33,937 bases of DNA from a virus, in the IMG/VR virus record IMGVR_UViG_3300010367_000013, positions 1-33,937 of that record, one strand, 5' to 3'. The translations under genes and the position numbers were made by a program. Below are positions 1-6,387 of the stretch, piece after piece; within the stretch, counting starts at the first letter, position 1; every line of letters begins with the position of its first letter. The notes beneath the pieces were generated by a model. It was not told where the DNA came from. It worked only from the letters and a program-made list of their open reading frames with translations, and did not search any database.

Positions 1-2
1 CG

Positions 3-146
3 AAGCCGGCCGCCGCCCCGGCCGCGAAGGCTGCGGCCCCCGCGCGCTGCCGCGACGCCAAGGGCCACTTCGCCAAGTGCCCGACCGCCGCCGCGAAGAA
101 GACCTGTCGCGACGCCAAGGGCATGTTCGTCGCCTGCCCGAAGTGA
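3..146 (+). CDS. Host protein, C-terminal fragment (Ala/Pro/Lys-rich, Cys-motif repeats)
   Basis: The reading frame is open from the first bases and stops with TGA at 144-146; the start lies outside the window. The visible 47 residues are rich in Ala, Pro and Lys and carry two near copies of a 12-residue unit (CRDAKGHFAKCP and CRDAKGMFVACP), each starting and nearly ending with Cys. Such tails occur in small, probably exported or histone-like proteins of Xanthomonadaceae; that is family memory, and I do not assign a function. It is followed by a strong terminator and then the attL scar, so it is the chromosomal gene flanking the prophage. Confidence 0.6.
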   Translation, partial: KPAAAPAAKAAAPARCRDAKGHFAKCPTAAAKKTCRDAKGMFVACPK

Positions 147-195
147 ACCGCATCGGTGCGCCGGCGCTTCGGCGCCGGCGTCGCCGGGGCAACAA

Positions 196-219
196 AAAAC
201 CCCGCTTTCGCGGGGTTTT
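196..219. terminator. Bidirectional intrinsic terminator at the host/prophage boundary
   Basis: A perfect 10-bp stem (AAAACCCCGC, 196-205; GCGGGGTTTT, 210-219) encloses a TTTC loop. On the plus strand it ends in four T; on the minus strand the stem is followed by TTTTTTGTT. It can therefore end the host gene from the left and leftward transcripts from the right, originally those of the tRNA-Leu gene and, in the lysogen, any readthrough from the phage leftward operon. Confidence 0.9.
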
Positions 220-229
220 CCAGCGTATC

Positions 230-247
230 TGGTGCCCAGGAGAGGAC
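230..247 (-). other. attL core: 3' end of a tRNA-Leu gene
   Basis: The minus strand reads GTCCTCTCCTGGGCACCA, which is the end of the T-loop, the T-stem 3' strand, the 7-nt acceptor 3' strand (CCTGGGC), discriminator A and CCA of a bacterial tRNA-Leu with a GCCCAGG 5' acceptor. The rest of a tRNA is absent to the right, where phage sequence and then int begin. This is what integration into the 3' end of a tRNA gene leaves on the side of the native 3' end; the reconstituted full tRNA should sit at attR outside the window, also on the minus strand. The assignment to Leu rests on remembered tRNA sequences. Confidence 0.75.
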
Positions 248-375
248 ATCCCGTGCGTTTTCCGGGATGTAGCGCGCAGGCCCGACAAGCCCCGTTTTCC
301 GTGGCATGTCAACGACTTGGCCGCAAGGGTTCGGGTCCCTCATCCCCGACTGAAACCGGTCTGTCCCGGTTGAGC

Positions 376-397
376 TACGCCACGGATTACGCCACGC
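376..397 (+). repeat. Two direct repeats TACGCCACG, possible integrase arm sites
   Basis: TACGCCACG occurs at 376-384 and 388-396, exactly 12 bp apart, and the core GCCACGGA also occurs inverted at 298-305. The repeats lie between the attL core and int, where arm-type binding sites for tyrosine integrases or excisionase binding sites are found. The role is an inference from position and periodicity. Confidence 0.35.
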
Positions 398-404
398 TCT
401 GCCC

Positions 405-1364
405 ATGGGGAGCATTCGGCGACGCGGTGATCGATGGCGGGCGGAGATCCGGCGGAAGGGCCGGCCGTCCGAGTCTGCCACGTTCCGGACGAAGGCAGAG
501 GCCTCAGCGTGGGTGCAGCAGCGCGAGGGCGACCTGCTCGCGGCGAAGCTGCCAGACCACAGCGTCCGCGAGGCGCTGCGCCGCTACGGCCGGGAGGTCA
601 GCCCCAAGCACAAGGGTGAGCAGTGGGAGGTCGTGCGCTTGGCCATGCTGGAGCGGGACCCACTGGCGGCCGTCATGCTCCCGGACCTGCAGCCCCGCCA
701 CCTCGCCGAATGGCGCGAACGCCGGCTGAAGTCCGTGTCCGGCGCGTCGGTGCGCCGCGAGATGTCTCTGCTGCGATCGGTCCTGAAGGTGTGCCGGGCC
801 GAGTGGGGCTGGCTGCGCATCGATCCGCTGGCCGACGTCGCTAAGCCACCGAGCCCGCCGAGCCGCCGCCGGCGCATTTCCCGCGACGAGGAGGACCGCA
901 TCGTCCTCGCGCTCGGCTACAACGGCGGCGCCCCGGAGAACGCTTCCCAGCGCGTGGCGCTGGCCTTCCTGTTCGCGCTCGAGACCGCGATGCGATCGGG
1001 GGAGATTCTCGCCCTGCGGCCCGGCGACGTGGGCGCCAAGTCGGTGACCCTGCGCGCGACCAAGAACGGCGACGTGCGCCGGGTTCCGCTATCGCCGCGT
1101 GCGCGCGAGATCCTTGCGCTGCTGCCGGCCGCCGATCCGGTGTTCGATCTCGACGCCGGCATCCGGGATGCGCTGTTCCGCAAGGCCCGCGACCGCGCCG
1201 GCATCGCCGACCTGCACTTCCACGACAGCCGGGCGGAGGCCATCTGGCGGCTGTCGAAGAAGCTGGACGTGCTGGAGCTGGCGCGGGTGATCGGGCACCG
1301 GGACATCAAGTCGCTGATGCTGTACTACCAGGCCGACGCCGACGAGCTGGCCGACCGGCTCTGA
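405..1364 (+). CDS. int: Tyrosine-recombinase integrase
   Basis: This 319-residue phage integrase performs site-specific recombination between attP and the tRNA-Leu attB. An N-terminal arm-binding segment (about 1-45) and a SAM-like core-binding segment (about 50-150) precede the catalytic domain (about 155-319). All catalytic positions are visible: Arg197 (AMRSGE), Lys220, His273 and Arg276 (HFHDSR), His298 (IGHRD) and Tyr307, nine residues after His298 as in the family. There is no clear Shine-Dalgarno before the ATG at 405. The gene faces rightward into the leftward early operon, and its last 59 bp overlap the excisionase-like gene antisense. Confidence 0.95.
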   Translation: MGSIRRRGDRWRAEIRRKGRPSESATFRTKAEASAWVQQREGDLLAAKLPDHSVREALRRYGREVSPKHKGEQWEVVRLAMLERDPLAAVMLPDLQPRHLAEWRERRLKSVSGASVRREMSLLRSVLKVCRAEWGWLRIDPLADVAKPPSPPSRRRRISRDEEDRIVLALGYNGGAPENASQRVALAFLFALETAMRSGEILALRPGDVGAKSVTLRATKNGDVRRVPLSPRAREILALLPAADPVFDLDAGIRDALFRKARDRAGIADLHFHDSRAEAIWRLSKKLDVLELARVIGHRDIKSLMLYYQADADELADRL

Positions 1365-1548
1365 CTAGCTTGTCGCGGTAGGCCAGCACCTCGCCGGCGA
1401 TCCACGTCGCCGGGCGCATGCTGACGCGGGCCGGGAAGTCCGGCTTGCAGGCGTGGGTTTCGAGCACGGTGCGCGCTGCGCAGCCGAGGATCTGGCCGAC
1501 GGCATCGGCGTCGATCGCGCGCAGTTCAAAGGGGACGGGTTCAGCCAT
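1306..1548 (-). CDS. Excisionase-like small DNA-binding protein
   Basis: This 80-residue protein has an MerR/AlpA-like helix-turn-helix (about residues 12-55, with DADAVGQILGCAARTV) and a basic tail, as in phage excisionases. Its position as last gene of the leftward operon, beside int and attL, supports a role in excision. The 3' end overlaps int by 59 bp on the other strand. Its start overlaps the end of the preceding gene by 8 bp. The assignment rests on size, HTH-like sequence and context; a transcription regulator of int is the alternative. Confidence 0.6.
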   Translation of the reverse strand: MAEPVPFELRAIDADAVGQILGCAARTVLETHACKPDFPARVSMRPATWIAGEVLAYRDKLVRAGRPARRRRPGSTASAT

Positions 1549-1795
1549 GGGGATTCTCCAGAGCGTCTGTTCTCATCGCCGCCAGCGCATACCCTGCGCC
1601 GTCGAGCAGTTCTTCGGCCATGTGCTGCAGCCACTCGTTGTGCGACAGGTCGTCACGGTCGAGCGTCGCGCCGTACTTCTTGCGACCGCGCTCGTCGCGT
1701 TCGATGAGCATGCGGATGAGCGCCTGCGTCGTGGCACTGCAACGGGGGATGCGTTCGATCAGGTGGTCGCCCGCTTGGGTGTCTGTCGCGCTCAT
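1541..1795 (-). CDS. Small phage protein, MazG-like helical
   Basis: The 84-residue protein contains a segment (about 30-75: ERDERGRKKYG, LDRDDL, EWLQHMAEELLDGAGY) that I recognise from many phage proteins sometimes annotated as MazG-like or dATP/dGTP pyrophosphohydrolase-like. The EELLD run could be part of a metal-binding helix, but the full ExxE...ExxD pattern of MazG is not obvious. It sits between the SSB-tail protein and the excisionase-like gene. An enzymatic function is not established. Confidence 0.55.
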   Translation of the reverse strand: MSATDTQAGDHLIERIPRCSATTQALIRMLIERDERGRKKYGATLDRDDLSHNEWLQHMAEELLDGAGYALAAMRTDALENPHG

Positions 1796-1804
1796 CGTCG
1801 ATCC

Positions 1805-2134
1805 TCAAAACGGAATGTCGTCGTCGGCGAAGTCGTCAGCTCCCTTTGCGCGAGGTGGCATTGGTTCCTGCCGCTGTTGACGAGGCGGCGCGCTTCTCTC
1901 GCTGCGGCCAGAGCCCAACCGCTGTCGATCCGGCTTCCAGCTATCGACGGCCGCGTACCACTTTCCGTCCTGCGATTCCTTGATGTCGACGTTGATCCAT
2001 TCGTCGTCCTTCTCTCTCAGCCACTCGATCAGCTCCTCGCGCTTGATCGACAACCGCGCCTTAACGTACCCGGGGGCGTTGTCGTGCGGCGCCTTGGCGA
2101 TCATGCCGCCGACGAACTCGATGTTGCTGCTCAT
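1805..2134 (-). CDS. Small early protein with SSB-like acidic C-terminal tail (DDDIPF)
   Basis: This 109-residue protein starts at the ATG at 2134, preceded by GGAAGG, and overlaps the previous stop as ATGA. Residues 1-75 form a compact, probably beta-rich domain (SSNIEFVGGMIAKAPHDNAP, then WYAAVDSWKP). A basic Arg/Gln/Pro-rich linker follows, and the protein ends in ADDFADDDIPF. That terminus matches the tail with which bacterial SSB binds its partners (ExoI, RecO, PriA and others). The N-terminal part could be a reduced single-strand-binding domain, or the protein may only imitate the SSB tail. It lies in the same operon as RecT and the YqaJ exonuclease, consistent with recombination or replication. 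Confidence 0.7.
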   Translation of the reverse strand: MSSNIEFVGGMIAKAPHDNAPGYVKARLSIKREELIEWLREKDDEWINVDIKESQDGKWYAAVDSWKPDRQRLGSGRSERSAPPRQQRQEPMPPRAKGADDFADDDIPF

Positions 2135-2295
2135 GCTTCCTTCCTCTGCTTCTTGCGCGCGGCCTTGTAGATCTGGTGCGCGCGCTGCCTGGTGATGTTG
2201 TAGATGCGGCCGATCTCGGAGAACGGCATGTGGTCGTGGTCGTGCATCTGGACGATGGTGGGGTTGCGGTCCGGCGGCCTGCTGTCGGTGGTCAT
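2131..2295 (-). CDS. Small HTH protein
   Basis: A 54-residue protein starts at ATG 2295 with GGGGGAAG upstream. The C-terminal half (FSEIGRIYNITRQRAHQIYK, followed by a Lys/Arg-rich end) looks like the region-4 helix-turn-helix of sigma-70 factors. It probably binds DNA or touches RNA polymerase. Its stop overlaps the next start (ATGA) and its start overlaps the upstream stop by one base (TGATG), so translation is coupled on both sides. Confidence 0.7.
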   Translation of the reverse strand: MTTDSRPPDRNPTIVQMHDHDHMPFSEIGRIYNITRQRAHQIYKAARKKQRKEA

Positions 2296-2450
2296 CACTT
2301 CCCCCTCGCGGCGCGGTGCCAGCGTTCAATAGCAACTGTCACCAGAATTTGCTCATATAGCGCGCGAAGGTTTAAGCCTCTAGATGGATCAGTCCAGCCT
2401 GCTCGCCAAGCCGCCCTCGCCATCTTCACGTGCCTCGGTTTGATATTCAC
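2295..2450 (-). CDS. Small basic protein, unknown
   Basis: A 51-residue frame starts at GTG 2450, overlapping the previous stop as GTGA, and ends in TGA sharing one base with the next ATG. The sequence is rich in Arg, Trp and Ala (for example MARAAWRAGWTDPSRGL). Nothing identifies a function. I call it real because it exactly fills an otherwise empty 150-bp gap in an operon where nearly every junction overlaps in the same way. Confidence 0.5.
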   Translation of the reverse strand: MNIKPRHVKMARAAWRAGWTDPSRGLNLRALYEQILVTVAIERWHRAARGK

Positions 2451-2617
2451 GCCTTACCCCTCATTATTTTTGCTGCACAGTCCTTGCAGAAACGTCGCCC
2501 GCCAAGGCACGGCAGGCAGCAGGTTGGCCCGATGGATTTGCATGCGCAGCACGTGCGGTAATCCTTGTTGAGGGCCGCTCGCTTCAGCCCCCGCATGGCG
2601 ATCAGAATCCCGATCAC
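2447..2617 (-). CDS. Small cysteine-rich (zinc-ribbon-like) protein
   Basis: This 56-residue protein carries Cys pairs in the order CCAC, CCLPC, CKDC within residues 23-47, suggesting one or two zinc-binding knuckles. The GTG start at 2617 overlaps the upstream stop (GTGA); a later ATG at 2596 would give 49 residues. The N-terminus is hydrophobic (IGILIAM). The function is unknown; zinc-stabilised protein or nucleic-acid contact is a reasonable guess. Confidence 0.6.
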   Translation of the reverse strand: MIGILIAMRGLKRAALNKDYRTCCACKSIGPTCCLPCLGGRRFCKDCAAKIMRGKA

Positions 2618-3036
2618 GTCTTACCCCCTTCGCGGTCGGCGAGGATGGCGTCGATAGCGGCGTCCCATTCGGACTCTGGCTCATCACAGTTCAACTCGAA
2701 CAAACCAGAAGCATCTTCCATGCGCCCGGAAGTGCAGTTTTTCCGCAGCCACCGATACCGCCGATCGTTCGCCTCCAACTCCGCGACCCGCCTCTGCAAC
2801 TCCGCCGTCGCCTCTGCGACTCTGGCGGCGGCGTAGGACTGCACAAACTCCGCGCTGTATCCGAGTGAAATTTCTTCTGAACCGACAAGGATTGATCCAT
2901 TGTCGGGCTCCGGCAACGCCACCTTCGACACGCCCGGGCCATCCGAAGACAGCCCGGGCGGAGCTACAGTCGATCGATCGGGTTGTACCCCGTATCCACT
3001 TTTCATCACCTCCTTCTTGTCGTCTCGCACGGTCAT
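2614..3036 (-). CDS. Phage early protein with coiled coil, unknown
   Basis: The 140-residue protein has a low-complexity N-terminus, a coiled-coil segment at about residues 65-93 (RVAEATAELQRRVAELEAN), then the motif DRRYRWLRKNC and a C-terminus FELNCDEPESEWDAAIDAIL. The RYRWLR...DAAID layout is common in hypothetical proteins of early phage operons. The function is unknown. Both ends overlap neighbours by 4 bp. Confidence 0.65.
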   Translation of the reverse strand: MTVRDDKKEVMKSGYGVQPDRSTVAPPGLSSDGPGVSKVALPEPDNGSILVGSEEISLGYSAEFVQSYAAARVAEATAELQRRVAELEANDRRYRWLRKNCTSGRMEDASGLFELNCDEPESEWDAAIDAILADREGGKT

Positions 3037-3197
3037 TCGGCACCGTCCTTCGCGTCATCAACGTTGAACCCACAGCGCTTGCGCAGCGCATCCCATCCGC
3101 CACTGCGTTCGACTGTTCTTTCGAGCGCATCCACAAGCACGTCAACGTCTGATGCACCGTCCTTCGCGGCCTGCTGCGCGTTGTCTTTGGTGTTCAT
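3033..3197 (-). CDS. Small protein, unknown
   Basis: A 54-residue frame starts at ATG 3197, inside the stop of the HNH gene, and ends in TGA inside the next ATG. It is acidic in the middle (DVDVLVDALERTVE) and ends in KRCGFNVDDAKDGAE. There are no recognisable motifs. Four-base overlaps on both sides support it as a translated, coupled gene. Confidence 0.6.
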   Translation of the reverse strand: MNTKDNAQQAAKDGASDVDVLVDALERTVERSGGWDALRKRCGFNVDDAKDGAE

Positions 3198-3715
3198 GGC
3201 TGCGTCCCAGTGCGTTCGGTGGGTTGGAATTGGTGCAGTTCAGCTTTTGCTTTTGCGCGAGCTTGAACTGCATCTTCGATGTTGTTGAAGTGGCCTAAAG
3301 TCACCTCGACGCTTTTACTCTTGATCCTTGCTCGCCACTTGCCTGCCTTTTTGTCCCAGCCAACGCCGTGGCGTTTTGACCTGCTGTTGCGCGGAAGGGC
3401 TCTGTTTTGTCCGTTCTCGGCGTGAGTAGCCTCCCGCAAGTTGGCTATCCTGTTGTCGCCTCTATTCCCGTTGATGTGGTCGATTTCTTCAGCCGGCCAT
3501 GCGCCATGGACGTAAAGCCATGCAAGTCGATGGGCCCTATACGGCACACCATCCACCCTTATCCTGATATAGCCTTCGCCATCATCGCTTCCGGCGATGT
3601 CTCCGGGTTTGACGCTGTTGCAAAGCGCTACTTTTCGGTAGAAAACGCCGGTTCCCGCATCATAAGCAAGTAGTTCTCGTAGACGGTCGGCCGTCAGATC
3701 GTTTTTAGGCTTCAC
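3194..3715 (-). CDS. HNH endonuclease with C-terminal AP2 DNA-binding domain
   Basis: This 173-residue protein starts at GTG 3715, overlapping the previous stop (GTGA). Residues about 50-105 form an HNH_3 nuclease (HRLAWLYVHGAWP, then EIDHINGNRGDNRIANLREA with Asp79-His80 and the Asn residues of the motif). Residues about 117-165 form an AP2/ERF-like DNA-binding domain (HGVGWDKKAGKWRARI). This architecture is typical of phage homing endonucleases. Codon use is less GC-rich than in the neighbours, suggesting recent arrival, yet the gene fits its place with 4-bp overlaps at both ends. Confidence 0.92.
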   Translation of the reverse strand: MKPKNDLTADRLRELLAYDAGTGVFYRKVALCNSVKPGDIAGSDDGEGYIRIRVDGVPYRAHRLAWLYVHGAWPAEEIDHINGNRGDNRIANLREATHAENGQNRALPRNSRSKRHGVGWDKKAGKWRARIKSKSVEVTLGHFNNIEDAVQARAKAKAELHQFQPTERTGTQP

Positions 3716-4380
3716 GACCGCTCCACAAGTCGGCGGGCGAACTCGCGCAGGTTCTCCGGGCTCATCACGACCACGTCGTCGCGGGTACAGCCGTCCTCGG
3801 GCTTGAAGTCGCTGACCTCGCGCGCCAGCGCCTCCCCGTCCTCGAGCGCCGAAGGGACGGCCTCGCCCGCCGGCTGCGGGGCGGCGGCCGACTCCGCAGA
3901 CGTTTGGCGACCCGCGTTGTTCCAGTCCCGCCACGTGCCGGCGTAGAGGTAACGGACGATCGTCGGAGGACCATCGGCATCACGCACGTGAGCCAGCCGC
4001 ATAGCTTGGGCCTCGTCTTCCGTTGCCAGCACGCCAAGCGGCCCATTCCGGACCAGCACACCGTCCGGAAGGGACAGCGCATAGAGGACGGTTTTAAATG
4101 GCACGGCCGTCGATAAACCTACGCCATTCCCGTCGTGAATCCATGCCGGCTTTCCATCCGATCCAGCAAATGCAACCGGCGCCAGTTTGCCGACCTGCGC
4201 CACCGCGCCCCGCGCGGCGAGGAAGCGTTCCAGTTCCTGCTCGCGTTCGCGGGCGGCTTCATCCACGCGCGCTGAAAACGACTCGTAGTCCTTGTCGGCG
4301 TGGTCAAGATGGATGTCTCGCCCCTGCAGCAGCACGTTGCGCAGGAAACTCCAGGCGCTGAACTTGCGCACGTCACCCAT
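3712..4380 (-). CDS. Phage early protein, unknown
   Basis: The 222-residue protein has an N-terminal helical part (FSARVDEAAREREQELERFL, about 35-55), a central globular region of short strands (PDGVLVRNGPLGVLATEDEAQAM, broken here only for reference to about 105-128), a disordered Ala/Pro stretch near 160-175 and a helical C-terminus. It resembles mosaic early-region proteins that share modules with their neighbours. No function is assigned. It overlaps the upstream gene by 8 bp. Confidence 0.65.
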   Translation of the reverse strand: MGDVRKFSAWSFLRNVLLQGRDIHLDHADKDYESFSARVDEAAREREQELERFLAARGAVAQVGKLAPVAFAGSDGKPAWIHDGNGVGLSTAVPFKTVLYALSLPDGVLVRNGPLGVLATEDEAQAMRLAHVRDADGPPTIVRYLYAGTWRDWNNAGRQTSAESAAAPQPAGEAVPSALEDGEALAREVSDFKPEDGCTRDDVVVMSPENLREFARRLVERS

Positions 4381-4855
4381 GGCGGCCGTCCTCCAGCGCG
4401 GCGGTGAGGGCGGCGCGGGCCTCGTCCCACACCGAATGGTTCGGGGGCAGGTCTTCGAGCTCTTGGTCGCAGCGGTCTTCCTCGTCTCGGCGGAGGCTCC
4501 AGATTGCGCGAGCAGCAGCCACGTGCATGGCGTCCGTCACCGTCACCCGCGTCGGGGCGGGGTGCGTGTAGAGCGCGCGAAACTCGACACCAGTCACCGG
4601 CGAGGTGGAGTCAATCGCCTTCGATTCGTACTCGTCGCGCGTGCAGCGACTCCAGTTCCCGCATGAGTAGCGGAATTGGTATTCCGCCGCCTCCCCCTGC
4701 GCGGACAGGGCGCGCTCGATGCGGTCGCGGAAGTCGATCAGGTGGCCGAGGTAGGTCTTGAACCCGCCGATGCTCACGTCGTGCAGCGGATTCTGTGCGA
4801 TCAGCTTGTTGATGTCCGCCAGCACCTCGGCGGCGGTCTCGGGCTTAGCGGTCAT
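4373..4855 (-). CDS. Phage early protein, unknown
   Basis: The 160-residue protein begins with a helical region (AEVLADINKLIAQN, LIDFRDRIERAL), followed by a segment with EYQFRYSCGNWSRCTRDEYE and RALYTHPAP that I recognise as a recurrent module in phage hypothetical proteins, and a helical end with RRDEEDRCDQELEDL. The function is unknown. It overlaps both neighbours by 8-11 bp. Confidence 0.65.
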   Translation of the reverse strand: MTAKPETAAEVLADINKLIAQNPLHDVSIGGFKTYLGHLIDFRDRIERALSAQGEAAEYQFRYSCGNWSRCTRDEYESKAIDSTSPVTGVEFRALYTHPAPTRVTVTDAMHVAAARAIWSLRRDEEDRCDQELEDLPPNHSVWDEARAALTAALEDGRHG

Positions 4856-5138
4856 GATTTTCCTCCTCCGGCCACCAGGTCACGCCCGGTCGGCCCGTGT
4901 TGCGGTCTGGCCTCGGCCCCTTGCGCGTCACCTCGCCGACGGCCAGAAGCTCCGGTAGGCGGCGGGCGAGCATGTAGCGGTCGAGTCCGGTTTCGATGGA
5001 CAGCTCCGCGCTGGTGCGGCCGGGGCAAGCCCGGACAGCGGCGGCGGCCTGTCGTTGCTGGTGTCCTGCGATGCCGCGCGCCACGAAGTCAGCGGCGGCG
5101 TGCGAGCTGGACGGGTCGGAGTGGCGGGCGCGGGGCAT
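4845..5138 (-). CDS. Winged-helix DNA-binding protein
   Basis: This 97-residue protein has an N-terminal HSDPSSSHAAADFV motif and a winged-helix core (about residues 28-85: QAAAAVRACPGRTSAELSIE, then LARRLPELLAVGEV and a basic wing). Similar small MarR-like or penicillinase-repressor-like proteins are frequent in phage early operons. It may regulate transcription or assist replication. It overlaps the next gene by 11 bp. Confidence 0.7.
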   Translation of the reverse strand: MPRARHSDPSSSHAAADFVARGIAGHQQRQAAAAVRACPGRTSAELSIETGLDRYMLARRLPELLAVGEVTRKGPRPDRNTGRPGVTWWPEEENHDR

Positions 5139-5147
5139 GGTCAGTCC

Positions 5148-5357
5148 TCAGAAGGGGAGTTCGGGCGGGACCAGCGTGATCGTCTGAACGTCACGAGAGA
5201 CGGATTCGGAGATGGCCTCCAGCACGTAGAACCGGAGACCCTTGTTGCACTTCGCCAAGAGCTCCGCTTCCTTCAACGCGCTTGACTTGTTCGGATGCCG
5301 ATAGGTCGGACTGCTGCCGCCGGGAGTCCAGACGAGGAAGAAAGATTCGGTGCTCAT
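5148..5357 (-). CDS. Small protein encoded beside RecT, C-terminus ELPF
   Basis: The 69-residue protein starts at ATG 5357, overlapping the recT stop (ATGA). The pattern FFLVWTPGGSSPTYRHPNKS followed by ALKEAELLAKCN and FYVLEAI is a recurrent small phage protein of unknown function. The last residues are PPELPF, which resembles a weakly acidic version of the SSB tail. It is translationally coupled to recT and may act with it, but that is inference. Confidence 0.7.
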   Translation of the reverse strand: MSTESFFLVWTPGGSSPTYRHPNKSSALKEAELLAKCNKGLRFYVLEAISESVSRDVQTITLVPPELPF

Positions 5358-6373
5358 GCCTGATCCCCCTCGATCGCAGCCCGGCGCGCGGTGTACGCCT
5401 CCGTCACCTTCGCGCGGTCCTCGGGCGAGGCGTTCGACACCAGCCCGAGCATGTCGTAGGCGGAGTCCAGCGCGTCGACGTCGGCGGCCTGCTCGATGCC
5501 GGACAGGACTTCGGCGACGGTCATGGGGCTGTCGTCGTCGACGGGCAACGCCGTCGCAGCGCTCGGGCTGATGACGCCATCGATGACCATCGGCGATTCC
5601 TGGGGCAGGCCGGCGTCGCTGCGCTCGTCGTTCGCGATGGCGTGCTGGATCTCGATGCTGACCGGCAGCCACTTGAACAGGCGGCGCGTGACGGTCTTCA
5701 GCGCCATCGCTTCGAAGTGCTCATGCCACGGCGTGTTCGGCGGCTGGCCGGGCTTGGCGTAGCGCAGCGCCGTCTTGTAGCCCTGAGACTCGTCGCGGAC
5801 CTTGCGGACATCGGCCACACTCATCACCTCGAACTGCACGCCGCCGTCCTTCAGCTTGGCGACGGCGTAGACGTAGGTGATCTCGCCGCGGTCGCCGTCG
5901 GCCGGCGTGTGCTCGACGTTCTCGTCCAGGCCGTAGGTGTAGGCGAACTCGTCGCGCTCGCGCACCGCGCGCGCCGTGAGGCTGACAATCTGGCCGGACC
6001 GGCGCGCGAGGTCGATCATGCCGCGGTAACCGATGATGAACTGCACCTCGACGCGATTCTGCCGGCGATTCTCGAACGGGATCAGGTAGCAGTGGCCGAG
6101 CGCGCCGCCCGGCTCCAGCCCGAGCGCGGCGCACTGCATGATCGCGCCGAGGAACGACGTCTGGTCGCACTGCGCCAGCTTCGGCACCTTGCGGACCTCG
6201 GTGAGCGCGATGCGCGCCAGGCGATCGGCGGTCATGTGCTTGGGAAGCGCCATGCTGATCTGCTGCTTGATGCGCGGATCGGTCAGCAGGCCGGCGATGG
6301 TCTTGGGCTGTTCGGCGGCGGCGGCGGGCAGGTTGGCGCCGGTGGCGACGGCGCGGAGCTTGTCGGTGGACAT
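5354..6373 (-). CDS. recT: RecT-family single-strand annealing recombinase
   Basis: This 339-residue protein carries the RecT core (about residues 40-250), including TEVRKVPKLAQCDQTSFLGA, QCAALGLEPG and IPFENRR near 75-115 and IIGYRGMIDLARRSGQI near 115-135. RecT proteins anneal complementary single strands produced by a partner exonuclease, here the YqaJ-type nuclease encoded just upstream. The C-terminal 80 residues are acidic and probably flexible. The next small gene starts inside its stop codon. The pair makes phage-encoded homologous recombination, important for concatemer formation and mosaicism. Confidence 0.95.
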   Translation of the reverse strand: MSTDKLRAVATGANLPAAAAEQPKTIAGLLTDPRIKQQISMALPKHMTADRLARIALTEVRKVPKLAQCDQTSFLGAIMQCAALGLEPGGALGHCYLIPFENRRQNRVEVQFIIGYRGMIDLARRSGQIVSLTARAVRERDEFAYTYGLDENVEHTPADGDRGEITYVYAVAKLKDGGVQFEVMSVADVRKVRDESQGYKTALRYAKPGQPPNTPWHEHFEAMALKTVTRRLFKWLPVSIEIQHAIANDERSDAGLPQESPMVIDGVISPSAATALPVDDDSPMTVAEVLSGIEQAADVDALDSAYDMLGLVSNASPEDRAKVTEAYTARRAAIEGDQA

Positions 6374-6387
6374 GGGGTTTCAGTTCC

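Noticed and set aside
263-349. tRNA-like segment on the plus strand (CGGGATG start, GGGTTCGGGTCCC T-arm-like, CATCCCC end)
   Set aside because: With standard arm lengths the acceptor stem pairs at only about four positions, the T-loop lacks the invariant A58, and no anticodon arm forms. It is probably chance or a decayed remnant in the att region.
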